Part shown: positions 40,267 to 49,850 of the stretch, one piece after another | Layout: the number at the start of each line of letters is the position of its first letter | Position numbering within the stretch: the first letter of the stretch is position 1 | NCBI RefSeq assembly: GCF_014206975.1 | Contig: NZ_JACHOU010000016.1 | Span: 1 to 64,000, forward strand | Direction of reading: 5' to 3' | Origin: Aminobacter aganoensis | GTDB lineage: Bacteria > Pseudomonadota > Alphaproteobacteria > Rhizobiales > Rhizobiaceae | Length of the DNA stretch: 64,000 bases | Notes under the pieces: generated by a model | Database searches by the model: none | Seen by the model: only the letters and a program-made list of their open reading frames with translations | What the model was told of the DNA's origin: nothing | Program-made: the position numbers and the translations under genes

Positions 40267-41421
40267 ATGATGAAGATGCAGTTCGTCAAAAGCATGCTCC
40301 TCGGTCTTGCGGCCGCAACCGCGCTCCGCGCAGCCCCGGCCGCTGCCAATCCAGCGATGCTCTTCGACGTCAATTCGGGCGCCGTGATCGAGCACCAGGA
40401 TGCGTTTCTGCGCTGGCATCCGGCGTCGCTGACCAAGCTGATGACCGCCTACACGACGTTCCGCGCCGTGCAGGCGGGCGAGCTGGCGCTTAATTCGCCG
40501 ATCCGGATCAGCAAGAAGGCGGCGGCCTTCCCGCCGGCCAAGATGGGATACAAGCCCGGCTCGGTGCTGACCCTCGACAACGCGCTGAAGATCATCATGG
40601 TCAAGTCGGCCAATGATGTCGCCGCCGCCATCGGCGAGAATGTCGGCGGCACGACCGAGGCCTTTGCCGCGCGCATGAACGCCGAGGCGCAGCGCCTGGG
40701 CATGTCGGGCAGCCACTGGGTCAATGCCAACGGCCTGCACGACCCTGACCAGTACACGACGGCGCGCGACCTCGCGATCCTGGTCAGGGCGATCCGCCTC
40801 GAATATCCGCAATACGCCTCCTATTTCGACATCGAAGGCATCGTCGCCGGCAAGGCGAAGCTCAAGAATTTCAATCCGCTGGTCGGGCGCTTTCCCGGCA
40901 CCGACGGCATGAAGACCGGCTTCGTCTGCGAATCCGGGTTCAACCTGATCGCCTCGGCCAACCGCGACGGCAGGACGCTCGCCGCGATCGTCCTGGGCGC
41001 GACGTCGCCCGACGACCGCGCCGAGGAAGCCGCCAAGATGCTGCAGGGCGGTTTTGGCCGCACCGGCGTCAGCTCGGTGACAGTCGGCACTCTGGCGCCT
41101 TATGGCGACAACCGCGACCTTGCGACCAACATGCGCGAAGAGGTCTGCTCCAAGAAGTCCAAGCACGTCGCTTCCGACGGCCCGGTGCCGACCGAAGCGG
41201 GTGCTGCGCCCGAAAAAGTCTCGATCATCCCGGAAATGACGCGCCAACGGAACTGGGTGACCGTCAGCCTGGGCGGCGCCACCGGGCCGAAGCCCAAGGC
41301 GCTCGGTGATCGTGACCTTGTCGACTATGCCGACGTGCCGCTGCCGACATGGCGCCCCGACCTGCCTGCGCCGGTGGGTGCCGCACCGCTCGTCTCTGGC
41401 GCCGCCCAGGTCCGCTCGTGA
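40267..41421 (+). CDS. D-alanyl-D-alanine carboxypeptidase (DacF/DacA type)
   Basis: 384 residues. Signal peptide with hydrophobic core SMLLGLAAATALRAAPAAA, then the penicillin-binding motifs SLTK (in HPASLTKLMTAY), SAN (VKSANDVAAAIGE) and KTG (GMKTGFVCESGFN). It trims the terminal D-Ala from peptidoglycan stem peptides in the periplasm. ATG 40267 is the first of three closely spaced starts; the frame is open far upstream but there it is antisense to the M20 gene. The stop overlaps the G3E GTPase start by 4 bp. Confidence 0.93.
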   Translation: MMKMQFVKSMLLGLAAATALRAAPAAANPAMLFDVNSGAVIEHQDAFLRWHPASLTKLMTAYTTFRAVQAGELALNSPIRISKKAAAFPPAKMGYKPGSVLTLDNALKIIMVKSANDVAAAIGENVGGTTEAFAARMNAEAQRLGMSGSHWVNANGLHDPDQYTTARDLAILVRAIRLEYPQYASYFDIEGIVAGKAKLKNFNPLVGRFPGTDGMKTGFVCESGFNLIASANRDGRTLAAIVLGATSPDDRAEEAAKMLQGGFGRTGVSSVTVGTLAPYGDNRDLATNMREEVCSKKSKHVASDGPVPTEAGAAPEKVSIIPEMTRQRNWVTVSLGGATGPKPKALGDRDLVDYADVPLPTWRPDLPAPVGAAPLVSGAAQVRS

Positions 41422-42530
41422 ACCCGCAGGCCGCGTTTCCGATCCCCGTATCGGTGCTGACCGGCTTTCTCGGCGCCGGCAAGACGACGCTACTCAACCG
41501 GCTGCTGAAGGATCCCGAACTTACCGACACCGCCGTCATCATCAACGAGTTCGGCGATGTCGCGATCGATCATCTGCTGGTCGAAAAGGCTTCGGACGGC
41601 GTCATCGAGTTATCCGACGGGTGCCTGTGCTGTACCGTGCGCGGCGAACTGGTCGACACGCTTGCCGATCTGGTCGACCGCCTGCAGACCGGACGCATCC
41701 AGCGCCTGGCGCGGGTGGTGATCGAGACCACCGGCCTTGCCGATCCGGTGCCGGTGCTGCAGTCGATCATGGGTCATCCGGCGCTGATCCATGCCTTCCG
41801 GCTCGACGGCGTCATTTCGGTCGTCGACGCTGTCAACGGCTCGGCGAGCCTCGACGCCCATGTCGAGGCGGTCAAGCAGGTGGCGGTCGCCGACCGCATC
41901 GTGCTCACCAAGTCCGACCTCGTCGACGACGCCGACTGGCTCGAAAGCCTCAAGGCCAGGCTCACCCGACTCAATCCGGGGGCTGAATTGCGCGAAGTGG
42001 AAGGGGCCGCGGTTGCCCGGCTGCTGCAATGCGGCCTCTACGATCCCGCGACCAAGACCGCCGACGTACGCCGCTGGCTGGGCGAGGCGGCAGCGCACGA
42101 CCACCACCATCACCACGGTCCCGGCGACCATCACGGCCACGACCATGCCACGCATCATCATGATGCCCGCGTCGGTTCGCTGTCGCTGGTCCATGCCGGC
42201 GCCTTGCCGTTCTCGACCGTCGAGATGTTCCTCGATCTGCTGCTCTCGACCCAGGGCGACAAGCTGCTGCGCATCAAGGGCATCGTCGAGCTTGCCGAAG
42301 ACCCGTCGCGGCCGCTGGTCATCCATGGTGTGCAGAAGATGTTGCATCCGCCGGCTCGCCTGCCGGCATGGCCCGACGCGGTTCGAGGTACCCGCCTGGT
42401 GCTGATCGGCATCGACCTGCCGCAGGACTACGTCCAGCGGCTGTTCGCCGCCTTCGTCAACAAGCCGACGATCGACACGCCCGATCGCGAGGCGATGGAG
42501 AACAACCCATTGGCCATCGCCGGGCGGTAG
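41418..42530 (+). CDS. G3E-family (CobW-like) GTPase with His-rich metal-binding loop
   Basis: 370 residues. P-loop GFLGAGKTTLLNRLL, the metal-binding CLCC motif (DGCLCCTVRGELV), ETTGLADP, and a His-rich loop at about 231-255 (DHHHHHGPGDHHGHDHATHH), then a C-terminal CobW_C domain. COG0523 proteins act as metallochaperones, often for zinc under limitation. GTG 41418 overlaps the DacF-type gene by 4 bp, so a zinc- or envelope-linked role is possible. No Zur box was recognised. Confidence 0.9.
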   Translation: MNPQAAFPIPVSVLTGFLGAGKTTLLNRLLKDPELTDTAVIINEFGDVAIDHLLVEKASDGVIELSDGCLCCTVRGELVDTLADLVDRLQTGRIQRLARVVIETTGLADPVPVLQSIMGHPALIHAFRLDGVISVVDAVNGSASLDAHVEAVKQVAVADRIVLTKSDLVDDADWLESLKARLTRLNPGAELREVEGAAVARLLQCGLYDPATKTADVRRWLGEAAAHDHHHHHGPGDHHGHDHATHHHDARVGSLSLVHAGALPFSTVEMFLDLLLSTQGDKLLRIKGIVELAEDPSRPLVIHGVQKMLHPPARLPAWPDAVRGTRLVLIGIDLPQDYVQRLFAAFVNKPTIDTPDREAMENNPLAIAGR

Positions 42531-42573
42531 CTGCGCCCTGTCGGAGCCTCGAAGGACGCGTAGAATCCAGGCT

Positions 42574-42807
42574 TCAGCCGGCCCGTTCGATCAGGAAGCG
42601 GTGGCCGCCTTCGACGGCTTTGGTCTCGACCAGCCGGTGGCCGGCGTCCTGGCAGAAGGCGGGAATGTCGATGACGGCGAGCGGGTCGGTGGTTTCGACC
42701 CACAGTCGGCCGCCGGTCGGCATGTCGGCGAGGCGGCGCTTGGCCTTCAGCACGGGCAGGGGGCAATTCAACCCCCTGAGATCGTAGATATCGGCTGTTT
42801 CGCTCAC
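42574..42807 (-). CDS. TusA-family sulfurtransferase
   Basis: 77 residues with the active-site CPxP motif in LRGLNCPLPVLKAKRRL. The family carries persulfide sulfur for tRNA thiolation, molybdenum cofactor or other pathways. It lies 6 bp downstream of the L,D-transpeptidase gene on the same strand, probably cotranscribed, and converges on the GTPase gene. Confidence 0.9.
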   Translation of the reverse strand: MSETADIYDLRGLNCPLPVLKAKRRLADMPTGGRLWVETTDPLAVIDIPAFCQDAGHRLVETKAVEGGHRFLIERAG

Positions 42808-42813
42808 GCCCGC

Positions 42814-44076
42814 TCAGCTGCCGAACATGCCGAGCAGCCGCTTCTTGAGCTTGGCAGCGCCGCCCTCTTCTGCGGGCGCTGCCTGGGCTGCCTGCGCTGG
42901 GGCTTCGGCCACAGGGGCAGGTGCCGGAGCGGCCGCCGCTGCAATGGCCTGCTGCTGCGCGGCAGCCTTGGCGGCCTTTGCGGCAGCAGCGGCGGCAGCC
43001 TTTTCCTCGGCGGCCTTCTGTTTGGCAGCCCGCTCGGCGTCGAGCGCCGCCATCCGGCGTCCTTCGGCCGAATCGATGCGGCCCATGCGCGAGGTCGTCT
43101 GCACGACGGTGCCGTCCTGCGCCATGGCCGGCGGTTCCATGGTCACGCGCTCGCCGCGGGCGCGGCGCTTGGTCCAATCGGAAACCAGATTGGCTTCCTT
43201 GATGCCGGCGATGGTCGGCTTGGGGGCCTCGCCACCGGCAGCGCCGGCAAAGGCGCTGTCGTATTTGGTCTTGTAGGACTGGTAGGCCGTCTGCAGCGCC
43301 TGCGGCTGGGTATAGGCAGGGCAGGCTCCCGTCGGATTGAAGGTGGCGGCACCTTCGGGAATGCGGTTGAAGACGTAGCGCTTTTCGCAGACGTCGACCT
43401 TCGGCGGCACCTTGGTGATCTCGAAGTGGTCGTAGCCTTCCTTGAGCATCGCCCAGAACTGGTAGTTCGGATCGTTGCGGTATCGCGCCATGTTGGCTGC
43501 GGTCATCCGGAACGGGAAGGACTGGACCTGGAACTCGGTCTGGCCGCCCTTGAACGCGTCGCGTGCGAAGGCGTAGATCTCCTCGATCTGAGCATCGGTC
43601 ATCGAGAAGCAGCCTGACGACGAACAGGCGCCGTGAACCATCAGGTTTGAGCCGGTGCGCCCGTTGGCGCGGTCATAGCTGTTGGGATAGCCGATGTTGA
43701 ACGCCAGATGGTAGCTGGAGTTCGGGTTCATCTGGCCCGGGCGCACGGTGTAGAAGCCCTCCGGCGACTGGCGATCGCCCTCGGTGAATTTCGGGCCGAG
43801 CTTGCCGGACATCTTGCAGATGTCGTAGCTGGCAATCAGGTCGTAGCGGCCGCTGGTCTTCTGCTTCCAGACTTCGAGCTTGCCCTCTTCCTTGAATACG
43901 CGCGCCAGCACAGGCGAACTGCGGCTCATGCCCTTGGCCTTCATCTCGGCAAGGATCTTGGGCGACAGCTGGCGGTTGGCGTGCTGGGGAACGAAGTCGG
44001 TCACGGAGGATTCCGAACAGCCGGCCACTGCGAGAGCGGCGACAAGCAATCCGGCACGTGCGATATTGGCGATCAT
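42814..44076 (-). CDS. Putative lipoprotein murein L,D-transpeptidase (YafK/ErfK-YbiS type)
   Basis: 420 residues from ATG 44076, which gives a lipoprotein signal with lipobox LAVAGC (Cys about 20). The YkuD catalytic motif is HGACSSSGCFSMTD. The last 150 residues are low-complexity Ala/Pro/Lys (many AAAAAK-type runs), probably a flexible or coiled segment. It should make 3-3 or lipoprotein crosslinks in peptidoglycan. ATG 44106 is an alternative start. Confidence 0.88.
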   Translation of the reverse strand: MIANIARAGLLVAALAVAGCSESSVTDFVPQHANRQLSPKILAEMKAKGMSRSSPVLARVFKEEGKLEVWKQKTSGRYDLIASYDICKMSGKLGPKFTEGDRQSPEGFYTVRPGQMNPNSSYHLAFNIGYPNSYDRANGRTGSNLMVHGACSSSGCFSMTDAQIEEIYAFARDAFKGGQTEFQVQSFPFRMTAANMARYRNDPNYQFWAMLKEGYDHFEITKVPPKVDVCEKRYVFNRIPEGAATFNPTGACPAYTQPQALQTAYQSYKTKYDSAFAGAAGGEAPKPTIAGIKEANLVSDWTKRRARGERVTMEPPAMAQDGTVVQTTSRMGRIDSAEGRRMAALDAERAAKQKAAEEKAAAAAAAKAAKAAAQQQAIAAAAAPAPAPVAEAPAQAAQAAPAEEGGAAKLKKRLLGMFGS

Positions 44077-44300
44077 CGTTGCTAATGTCGTCTCATTTGC
44101 GGCCACGGCGCATTCACGCCTCCGGCCGGCCCGTCCTGATACTGCTTCGACCTTAGGGTCGTTAACCTTGAAAATTCCTTACCGCAAGTTCCTGGCCCGT
44201 CCCACGCGCGCAAAATCACGGCAAGTTCATTGAACTCGGCGAGGCGGCAATTTTGTGGCGAAACGGAGATGTGGCCCGCTCCGGGCCACATTGTGCGCAA

Positions 44301-45251
44301 TCAGAGGCTGCGGCCGATGGCCAGGTATTTCTCGCGGCGGTGTTCGCGGAAATCGATGTTCGAGCCGGCAAATTCGCTGAGCGTCTTGGCGATCAGGTCG
44401 CCGGTGGCCGCAATCACCGCCTCGGCATTGCGGTGTGCGCCGCCGAGCGGTTCGTCGACGATCTGGTCGATGATCTTGAGGCCGAGCAGGTCCTGAGCCG
44501 TGATCTTCATGTTGGTGGCCGCGTCCTTGGAACGCGTCGTGTCGCGCCACAGGATGGAGGCAGCGCCTTCCGGCGAGATCACCGAATAGATCGCGTGTTC
44601 GAGCATGAAGACGCGGTTGGCGGTGGCGATGGCAATCGCCCCGCCCGAGCCGCCTTCACCGATGACGACCGCGATCGACGGGACCTTGAGGCCGAGGCAG
44701 GCGGAGGTAGAGCGTGCGATGGCTTCGGCCTGGCCGCGCTCTTCGGCGCCGACGCCGGGATAGGCACCCGCGGTGTCGACAAGCATGACGACCGGAATCT
44801 TGAAGCGGTCGGCCATTTCCATCAGGCGCACGGCCTTGCGGTAACCCTCGGGGCGGACCGAGCCGAAATTATGCTTGAGGCGGCTCTTGGTGTCGGAACC
44901 CTTCTCCTGGCCCAGAACCAGCACCGGTTCGCCGCGGAAGCGGGCGAAGCCGCCGACCATGGCGGCATCCTCGCCGAAATTGCGGTCGCCGGCCAGCGTG
45001 GTGAAGTCGGTGAACAGTGCCCTGACGTAGTCGAGGCAATGCGGGCGGTCGGGATGGCGTGCGACCTGGACCTTCTGCCACGGGGTCAGCGCCTTGTAGG
45101 CGTCGCGCAGCGCGTCGCGCGAACGCTTCTCCAGCCGCTTGATCTCGTCGCCGACATCGACGGCCTCTCCATTCTCGGCGAGCTTCTTGAGCTCGAGAAT
45201 CTTGCCTTCGAGATCCTGGACCGGTTTTTCGAAATCGAGGTAATTGTACAT
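44301..45251 (-). CDS. accA: Acetyl-CoA carboxylase carboxyltransferase subunit alpha
   Basis: 316 residues, typical length. N-terminus MYNYLDFEKPVQDLEGKILE, then PGVGAEERGQAEAIARS, GEGGSGGAIAIA and SVISPEGAASILWRD. Transfers carboxyl from biotin to acetyl-CoA with AccD (not in the window), the first committed step of fatty-acid synthesis. ATG 45251 matches family starts. Confidence 0.97.
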   Translation of the reverse strand: MYNYLDFEKPVQDLEGKILELKKLAENGEAVDVGDEIKRLEKRSRDALRDAYKALTPWQKVQVARHPDRPHCLDYVRALFTDFTTLAGDRNFGEDAAMVGGFARFRGEPVLVLGQEKGSDTKSRLKHNFGSVRPEGYRKAVRLMEMADRFKIPVVMLVDTAGAYPGVGAEERGQAEAIARSTSACLGLKVPSIAVVIGEGGSGGAIAIATANRVFMLEHAIYSVISPEGAASILWRDTTRSKDAATNMKITAQDLLGLKIIDQIVDEPLGGAHRNAEAVIAATGDLIAKTLSEFAGSNIDFREHRREKYLAIGRSL

Positions 45252-45349
45252 TGGCGAGCGGACTACCACGCTGAAAAAAATAGGCACCGGGGCACGAAAA
45301 CTGCGGCGCCGCGCCAGTGGAACGTGGCACTCACATAGCGATATGGACC

Positions 45350-46261
45350 TTAATCGGCAAGCGGGTGATGTTCGTTGACCAGTTTCAACAGCCTTTCCTC
45401 GAGCACATGCGTGTAGATTTGCGTGGTCGAAATGTCGGAATGGCCGAGCAATTGCTGCACGGCGCGCAGGTCGGCGCCGTTCTGCAGCAGGTGGCTGGCG
45501 AAGGCGTGGCGCAGCACATGCGGCGATATTTTTGCCGAGGCGATGCCGGCGCGTGCGGCCAGTCCCTTGAGATCGCGAGCAAAAACCTGGCGGGGGAGGT
45601 GGCCGCTGTCGGACGCAGCAGGGAACAGGAACAGGCTTTCGGCCAGTTTGGGATCGCTGTTGCGCTTCACCAGCCAGCGCCGCATCGCCTCGCGTGCCTT
45701 GGGCGATAGCGGCACCATGCGGTCCTTGTCGCCCTTGCCGCGGACGACAAAGAAACGTTCGTCGCGCAGCGCCACGGTCAGCGGAAGGCTGACGAGCTCG
45801 GACACACGCAGGCCGGTGGCATAGAGCACTTCGACCAGCGCATGCATCCGCGTCGCGCCTGGTATCTCATCGCCGGAGGGAGCTTGCGCTTCTGCTGCCG
45901 CGCGGTCGAGCAATCGTCCGGTTTCGCCCTCGCTCATCGTCTTGGGCAGCGGCCGTTCCTTCTTCGGGCTGTCGAGGATGCCGGTGGGGTCGTCGCTGCG
46001 CAGCCCCTCGGCATAGAGGAAGCGGAAGAATTGCCTGAGTGCCGACAGCTTGCGTGCCTGCGAGGTGGTGGCGAAGCCGCGGCTGGCGATGTCGTCGAGA
46101 TAGCCGCGAATGCCGGCGGCATCCGCATCGGCGAGGCGGCCGCCGAGATGTTCGGAGGCGTCTTCGAGGTCGCGGCGATAGCTGGCCAGCGTGTTGTCGG
46201 CGGCACCGCGCTCGGCGCTCATCATTTCGAGGAAGGCCTCGATGCGCGCGCCGCTTTTCAT
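45350..46261 (-). CDS. xerD: Site-specific tyrosine recombinase XerD
   Basis: 303 residues. N-terminal SAM-like domain ([20 protein letters not shown]) and catalytic domain with Arg in [14 protein letters not shown], Lys in [31 protein letters not shown] and the Tyr in [10 protein letters not shown]. It resolves chromosome dimers at dif with XerC. Position next to accA and aroK marks it as the housekeeping recombinase, not an island integrase. The start overlaps the upstream 49-residue protein gene by 4 bp. Confidence 0.95.
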   Translation of the reverse strand: MKSGARIEAFLEMMSAERGAADNTLASYRRDLEDASEHLGGRLADADAAGIRGYLDDIASRGFATTSQARKLSALRQFFRFLYAEGLRSDDPTGILDSPKKERPLPKTMSEGETGRLLDRAAAEAQAPSGDEIPGATRMHALVEVLYATGLRVSELVSLPLTVALRDERFFVVRGKGDKDRMVPLSPKAREAMRRWLVKRNSDPKLAESLFLFPAASDSGHLPRQVFARDLKGLAARAGIASAKISPHVLRHAFASHLLQNGADLRAVQQLLGHSDISTTQIYTHVLEERLLKLVNEHHPLAD

Positions 46262-46407
46262 TGCTTCGGCGCGAGCTTTTCCGGCGGGATGCGGATGGTG
46301 ATCTCGGCCTTCTTGGGCTCGACGAACATCACCAGCGCGAACATCGCGCCGTAGCCGATGCCCGCCAGAACGGCGAGCGTGACAAGGAACCGGAAAAGTG
46401 TCGGCAT
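46258..46407 (-). CDS. Small membrane protein upstream of xerD (49 residues)
   Basis: Starts [20 protein letters not shown], with one membrane span that continues [13 protein letters not shown], followed by a short charged tail ending PPEKLAPKQ. The stop overlaps the xerD start as ATGA, which supports translation as a real gene. Function unknown; probably a single-pass inner-membrane protein with a periplasmic or cytoplasmic tail. Confidence 0.72.
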   Translation of the reverse strand: MPTLFRFLVTLAVLAGIGYGAMFALVMFVEPKKAEITIRIPPEKLAPKQ

Positions 46408-46539
46408 CGATGTGTTTGCCCGTCTGTCCTATCCTGTGCCCTTATGGGACGCCGTTCCTTGCAATTCAAGGGTGCGTTTGGTGCCCTGCGCTTGACGCAA
46501 CGGGGCTTTTCATGTCGATACGCCGGCGAAAGGGACGCC

Positions 46540-47163
46540 ATGACACCCGACGTGCAGACTCCATTTCCCGACGCTTCGACAGCGGCCCTGCTTGAACGGC
46601 TCGGCGCGCGCTCGATCGTCTTTGTCGGCCTGATGGGTGCGGGCAAGACCGCCATCGGCCGCAAGGTCTCCCAGGTGCTCGGCCTCCGCTTCATCGACAG
46701 CGACCACGAGATCGAAAGCGTGTCGCGGATGACCATCCCCGAGCTGTTCGAACGCTATGGCGAGGCCGAGTTTCGCGCGCTCGAACAGCGCGTCATCGGC
46801 CGGGTCCTGGAAAGCGGCCCGCAGGTGCTGTCGACTGGCGGCGGCGCCTTCATGAATGCGCAGACGCGGTCGGCCATTGCGGCGCAGGGCGTCTCGGTCT
46901 GGCTCAGGGCCGATCTCGACCTGCTGATGGAGCGCGTCTCCAAGAAGCAGAACCGGCCGCTGCTGCAGAATGCCGATCCGCGCGCCGTGCTCGCCAAGCT
47001 GATGGACGAGCGCTACCCCGTCTATGGGCTTGCCGACCTGACGGTTGCGACGCGCGACGACCGCAAGGAAGCGATCGCCAGCGAGGTGATCGAGGCGCTG
47101 TGCAGCCATCTCGGCGTGCCCGGCCGCATACACGTATCGGAAGGTTCGGAGGATCACGAATGA
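46540..47163 (+). CDS. aroK: Shikimate kinase
   Basis: 207 residues: P-loop [47 protein letters not shown] and the lid region KKQNRPLLQ. Phosphorylates shikimate in the chorismate pathway. About 25 extra N-terminal residues precede the core, as in many rhizobial AroK proteins. ATG 46540; the stop overlaps the aroB start (ATGA). Confidence 0.95.
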   Translation: MTPDVQTPFPDASTAALLERLGARSIVFVGLMGAGKTAIGRKVSQVLGLRFIDSDHEIESVSRMTIPELFERYGEAEFRALEQRVIGRVLESGPQVLSTGGGAFMNAQTRSAIAAQGVSVWLRADLDLLMERVSKKQNRPLLQNADPRAVLAKLMDERYPVYGLADLTVATRDDRKEAIASEVIEALCSHLGVPGRIHVSEGSEDHE

Positions 47164-48275
47164 CAGGCATCGTCACAGTCGAAGTCGGGCTTGGCGACCG
47201 CGCCTATGACATCCTGATCGGCCCGGGCCTGATCGCGCGCGGGGCGGAGCTGATCCAGAAACGCCTGCCCAAGGCGCGCGCGGCCATCGTCACCGACGAG
47301 AACGTCGCCGCCGCCCATCTCGAAGCGCTGGTCGAAAGCCTTGCCGGTGCTGGCAATCCGCCTGCCGTGATCAAGCTGCCCGCGGGCGAAAAGACCAAAA
47401 GCTTCGATTCGCTGGAAACCGTTGTCGATCAAATCATCGCCGCCCGTCTCGAACGCGGCGATGCCGTGATTGCGCTCGGCGGCGGCGTCATCGGCGACCT
47501 CACCGGCTTCGCTGCGGGCATCGTCCGCCGTGGCATGAATTTCGTGCAAGTGCCGACTTCGCTGCTGGCACAGGTCGATTCGTCGGTCGGCGGCAAGACC
47601 GGCATCAACAGCCCGCGCGGCAAAAACCTGATCGGCGTCTTCCACCAACCGAAGCTGGTGCTGGCAGACACCGCGGCTCTCGACACGCTGCCGCTGCGCG
47701 AATTTCGCGCCGGTTATGCCGAAGTTGCCAAGTATGGCCTCATCGACCGGCCGGACTTCTTCGCCTGGCTGGAAAATAATTGGCAGGAGGTCTTTTCCGG
47801 CGGTCCGGCTCGCATCGAGGCGATCGCCCAGTCCTGCCGGGCCAAGGCCGATGTCGTCGCCCGCGACGAGTTCGAGACCGGCGACCGGGCGCTGCTCAAT
47901 CTGGGCCACACCTTCGGTCACGCGCTCGAAGCCGCTACCGCCTATGACGGTGCGCGGCTGGTGCATGGCGAGGGCGTTGCCATCGGCATGGCGCTGGCGC
48001 ATCGCTTCTCGGCTCGCCTCAACCTGGCAAGCCCCGACGATGCGGCACGTGTCGAGGCGCATTTGCGCGACGTGGGCCTGCCGTGGCGCATGGCCGACAT
48101 TCCGGGCAGCCTGCCGGATGCGGACGCGCTATTCAACTACATCACCCAGGACAAGAAGGTGTCGCGCGGCGCTCTGACCTTCATCCTGACCCGCGGCATC
48201 GGCCAGTCCTTCATTGCCAAGGACGTGCCGGCATCCGAGGTCGTGTCCTTTCTCAAGGAGAATCACCCGGGATGA
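47160..48275 (+). CDS. aroB: 3-dehydroquinate synthase
   Basis: 371 residues. NAD and metal-binding segments [51 protein letters not shown] and [15 protein letters not shown] are intact. Converts DAHP to 3-dehydroquinate. Both flanking junctions are 4-bp ATGA overlaps, giving an aroK-aroB-CBS protein operon. Confidence 0.97.
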   Translation: MTGIVTVEVGLGDRAYDILIGPGLIARGAELIQKRLPKARAAIVTDENVAAAHLEALVESLAGAGNPPAVIKLPAGEKTKSFDSLETVVDQIIAARLERGDAVIALGGGVIGDLTGFAAGIVRRGMNFVQVPTSLLAQVDSSVGGKTGINSPRGKNLIGVFHQPKLVLADTAALDTLPLREFRAGYAEVAKYGLIDRPDFFAWLENNWQEVFSGGPARIEAIAQSCRAKADVVARDEFETGDRALLNLGHTFGHALEAATAYDGARLVHGEGVAIGMALAHRFSARLNLASPDDAARVEAHLRDVGLPWRMADIPGSLPDADALFNYITQDKKVSRGALTFILTRGIGQSFIAKDVPASEVVSFLKENHPG

Positions 48276-49192
48276 GCGCTGGCTGGATCGTCGCGGCAAT
48301 TCTCGGGGGGCTGATGCTTGCCGTCCTGGCATTCCGCGATCGCCTGCTCGCTTCCCTGGGTTATGAGTTGATTGCACTGTCGCCGCAGCGTTCCGCCCAT
48401 GACGAACTGCGCGGCGCCGTCGATGAATTCCACCGTGAAGGCCATGTGGTGAAGCAGGACCGCGACCAGGTCGGTGGCCTGCTCGACCTGCACGAACTCG
48501 AAGTCTCCGACGTCATGGTCCACCGCACGGCCATGCGCTCGGTCAATGCCGACATCGCGTCCGAGGCGCTGGTGCGCGAGATATTGCAGAGCCCGTATAC
48601 GCGCATGCCGCTGTGGCGCGGGTCGCTCGACAACATCGTCGGTGTCGTCCACGCCAAGGACCTGCTGCGGGCGCTCAACGACGTCGAGGGCGACTACTCC
48701 AGGGTCGACGTCCCGAAGGTCGCCTCGAAGCCGTGGTTCGTGCCCGACACGACGACGCTTCAGGAACAGCTCAACGCCTTCCTGCGCCGCAAGGCGCATT
48801 TCGCCATCGTCGTCGATGAATACGGCGAGGTCGAAGGGCTTGTGACGCTCGAAGACATCATCGAGGAGATCGTCGGCGAGATCGCCGACGAGCACGACAT
48901 CGACGTCCAGGGCGTCAAGCAGGAGGCCGACGGTTCGGTGGTGGTCGACGGCACCGTACCGATTCGCGACCTCAACCGTGCGCTTGACTGGCATCTTCCC
49001 GACGACGAAGCGACGACGATCGCCGGGCTCGTCATTCACGAGACCCAGTCGATTCCCGAGGAGAAGCAGGCGTTCACCTTCCACGGCAAGCGCTTCATCG
49101 TCATGAAGCGCGACAAGAACCGGCTGGCGCGGATCCGGATCAGGCCGGCGGTGGTGGAGCCGCAGACGGCTGCAGCGCGTCCGTCGAAATAG
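48272..49192 (+). CDS. CBS / CorC_HlyC-domain protein lacking the DUF21 membrane domain
   Basis: 306 residues. After one N-terminal membrane helix ([20 protein letters not shown]) it goes straight to [20 protein letters not shown], a CBS pair (about 75-195) with [10 protein letters not shown] and [20 protein letters not shown], and a CorC_HlyC domain. Relatives in this position next to aroB are usually about 430 residues with a four-helix DUF21 (CNNM) transport domain. Here most of that domain is absent although the frame is intact. It overlaps the convergent aqpS 3' end by 53 bp. Confidence 0.88.
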   Translation: MSAGWIVAAILGGLMLAVLAFRDRLLASLGYELIALSPQRSAHDELRGAVDEFHREGHVVKQDRDQVGGLLDLHELEVSDVMVHRTAMRSVNADIASEALVREILQSPYTRMPLWRGSLDNIVGVVHAKDLLRALNDVEGDYSRVDVPKVASKPWFVPDTTTLQEQLNAFLRRKAHFAIVVDEYGEVEGLVTLEDIIEEIVGEIADEHDIDVQGVKQEADGSVVVDGTVPIRDLNRALDWHLPDDEATTIAGLVIHETQSIPEEKQAFTFHGKRFIVMKRDKNRLARIRIRPAVVEPQTAAARPSK

Positions 49193-49850
49193 CGCCCGGC
49201 CACAAAATCCTTCCTGCGATCAGACCGAGCATGGCCCCTGCCATTTGGGCCGCGATGAAGGCGGAGGTATCGGCGGGCGCGATGCCGGCGAAAGTGTTGG
49301 TCAGTGCTCGCGCGACCGTTACGACAGGATTGGCGAAGGACGTCGACGAGGTGAACCAGTAGGCGGCGAAGATGTAGAGGCCGACGGCGGCGGGCGTCGT
49401 CTTAGGCGCCTGGGCAGCGCAGGCGAGAATGACCAGCACCAGGCCGAATGTCGCTACGGCTTCGCCGAGCCATTGGCCCGGGCCTGTGCGGATGGTGGTC
49501 GAAACCTGCAGCAGCGGCAGGTCGAACATCGCGTGTGCCAGCCAAATACCAAGGATGGCGCCGCCCATTTGCGCAGCGAGGTAGGGCAGGAGCAGCGACC
49601 ACGCCAGCCGTCGGTCAAGCGCCATCACGAAACTGACCGCCGGGTTGAAATGCGCACCGGAAACTGCGCCAAACATGGTGATCAGCACAACCAGCATCGC
49701 ACCGGTCGGCAAGGCGTTGCAGAGCAGGGCGAGCGCGATATTTCCTTGCGCAAGCTGTGCCGCCATGATGCCCGAGCCGACGACAGTTGCCAGCAGCAAT
49801 GCCGTACCCAATGCTTCGGCGAGGAGTCGGCCCGGGAGCGAAGTGCTCAT
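49140..49850 (-). CDS. aqpS: Aquaglyceroporin of the arsenic operon (AqpS-like)
   Basis: 236 residues, six hydrophobic segments. First selectivity motif NPA in GAHFNPAVSFVMAL; the second reads NPV (SFANPVVTVARAL) in place of NPA. In Sinorhizobium meliloti an AqpS in an ars operon lets arsenite leave the cell by diffusion after arsenate reduction. It overlaps arsC by 4 bp. The 3' end overlaps the CBS protein gene tail to tail. Confidence 0.9.
   Translation of the reverse strand: MSTSLPGRLLAEALGTALLLATVVGSGIMAAQLAQGNIALALLCNALPTGAMLVVLITMFGAVSGAHFNPAVSFVMALDRRLAWSLLLPYLAAQMGGAILGIWLAHAMFDLPLLQVSTTIRTGPGQWLGEAVATFGLVLVILACAAQAPKTTPAAVGLYIFAAYWFTSSTSFANPVVTVARALTNTFAGIAPADTSAFIAAQMAGAMLGLIAGRILWPGAISTDALQPSAAPPPPA

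Noticed and set aside
45350-46261. XerD as an integrase of a genomic island
   Set aside because: Full match to chromosomal XerD, flanked by accA and aroK/aroB, with no attachment repeats seen.
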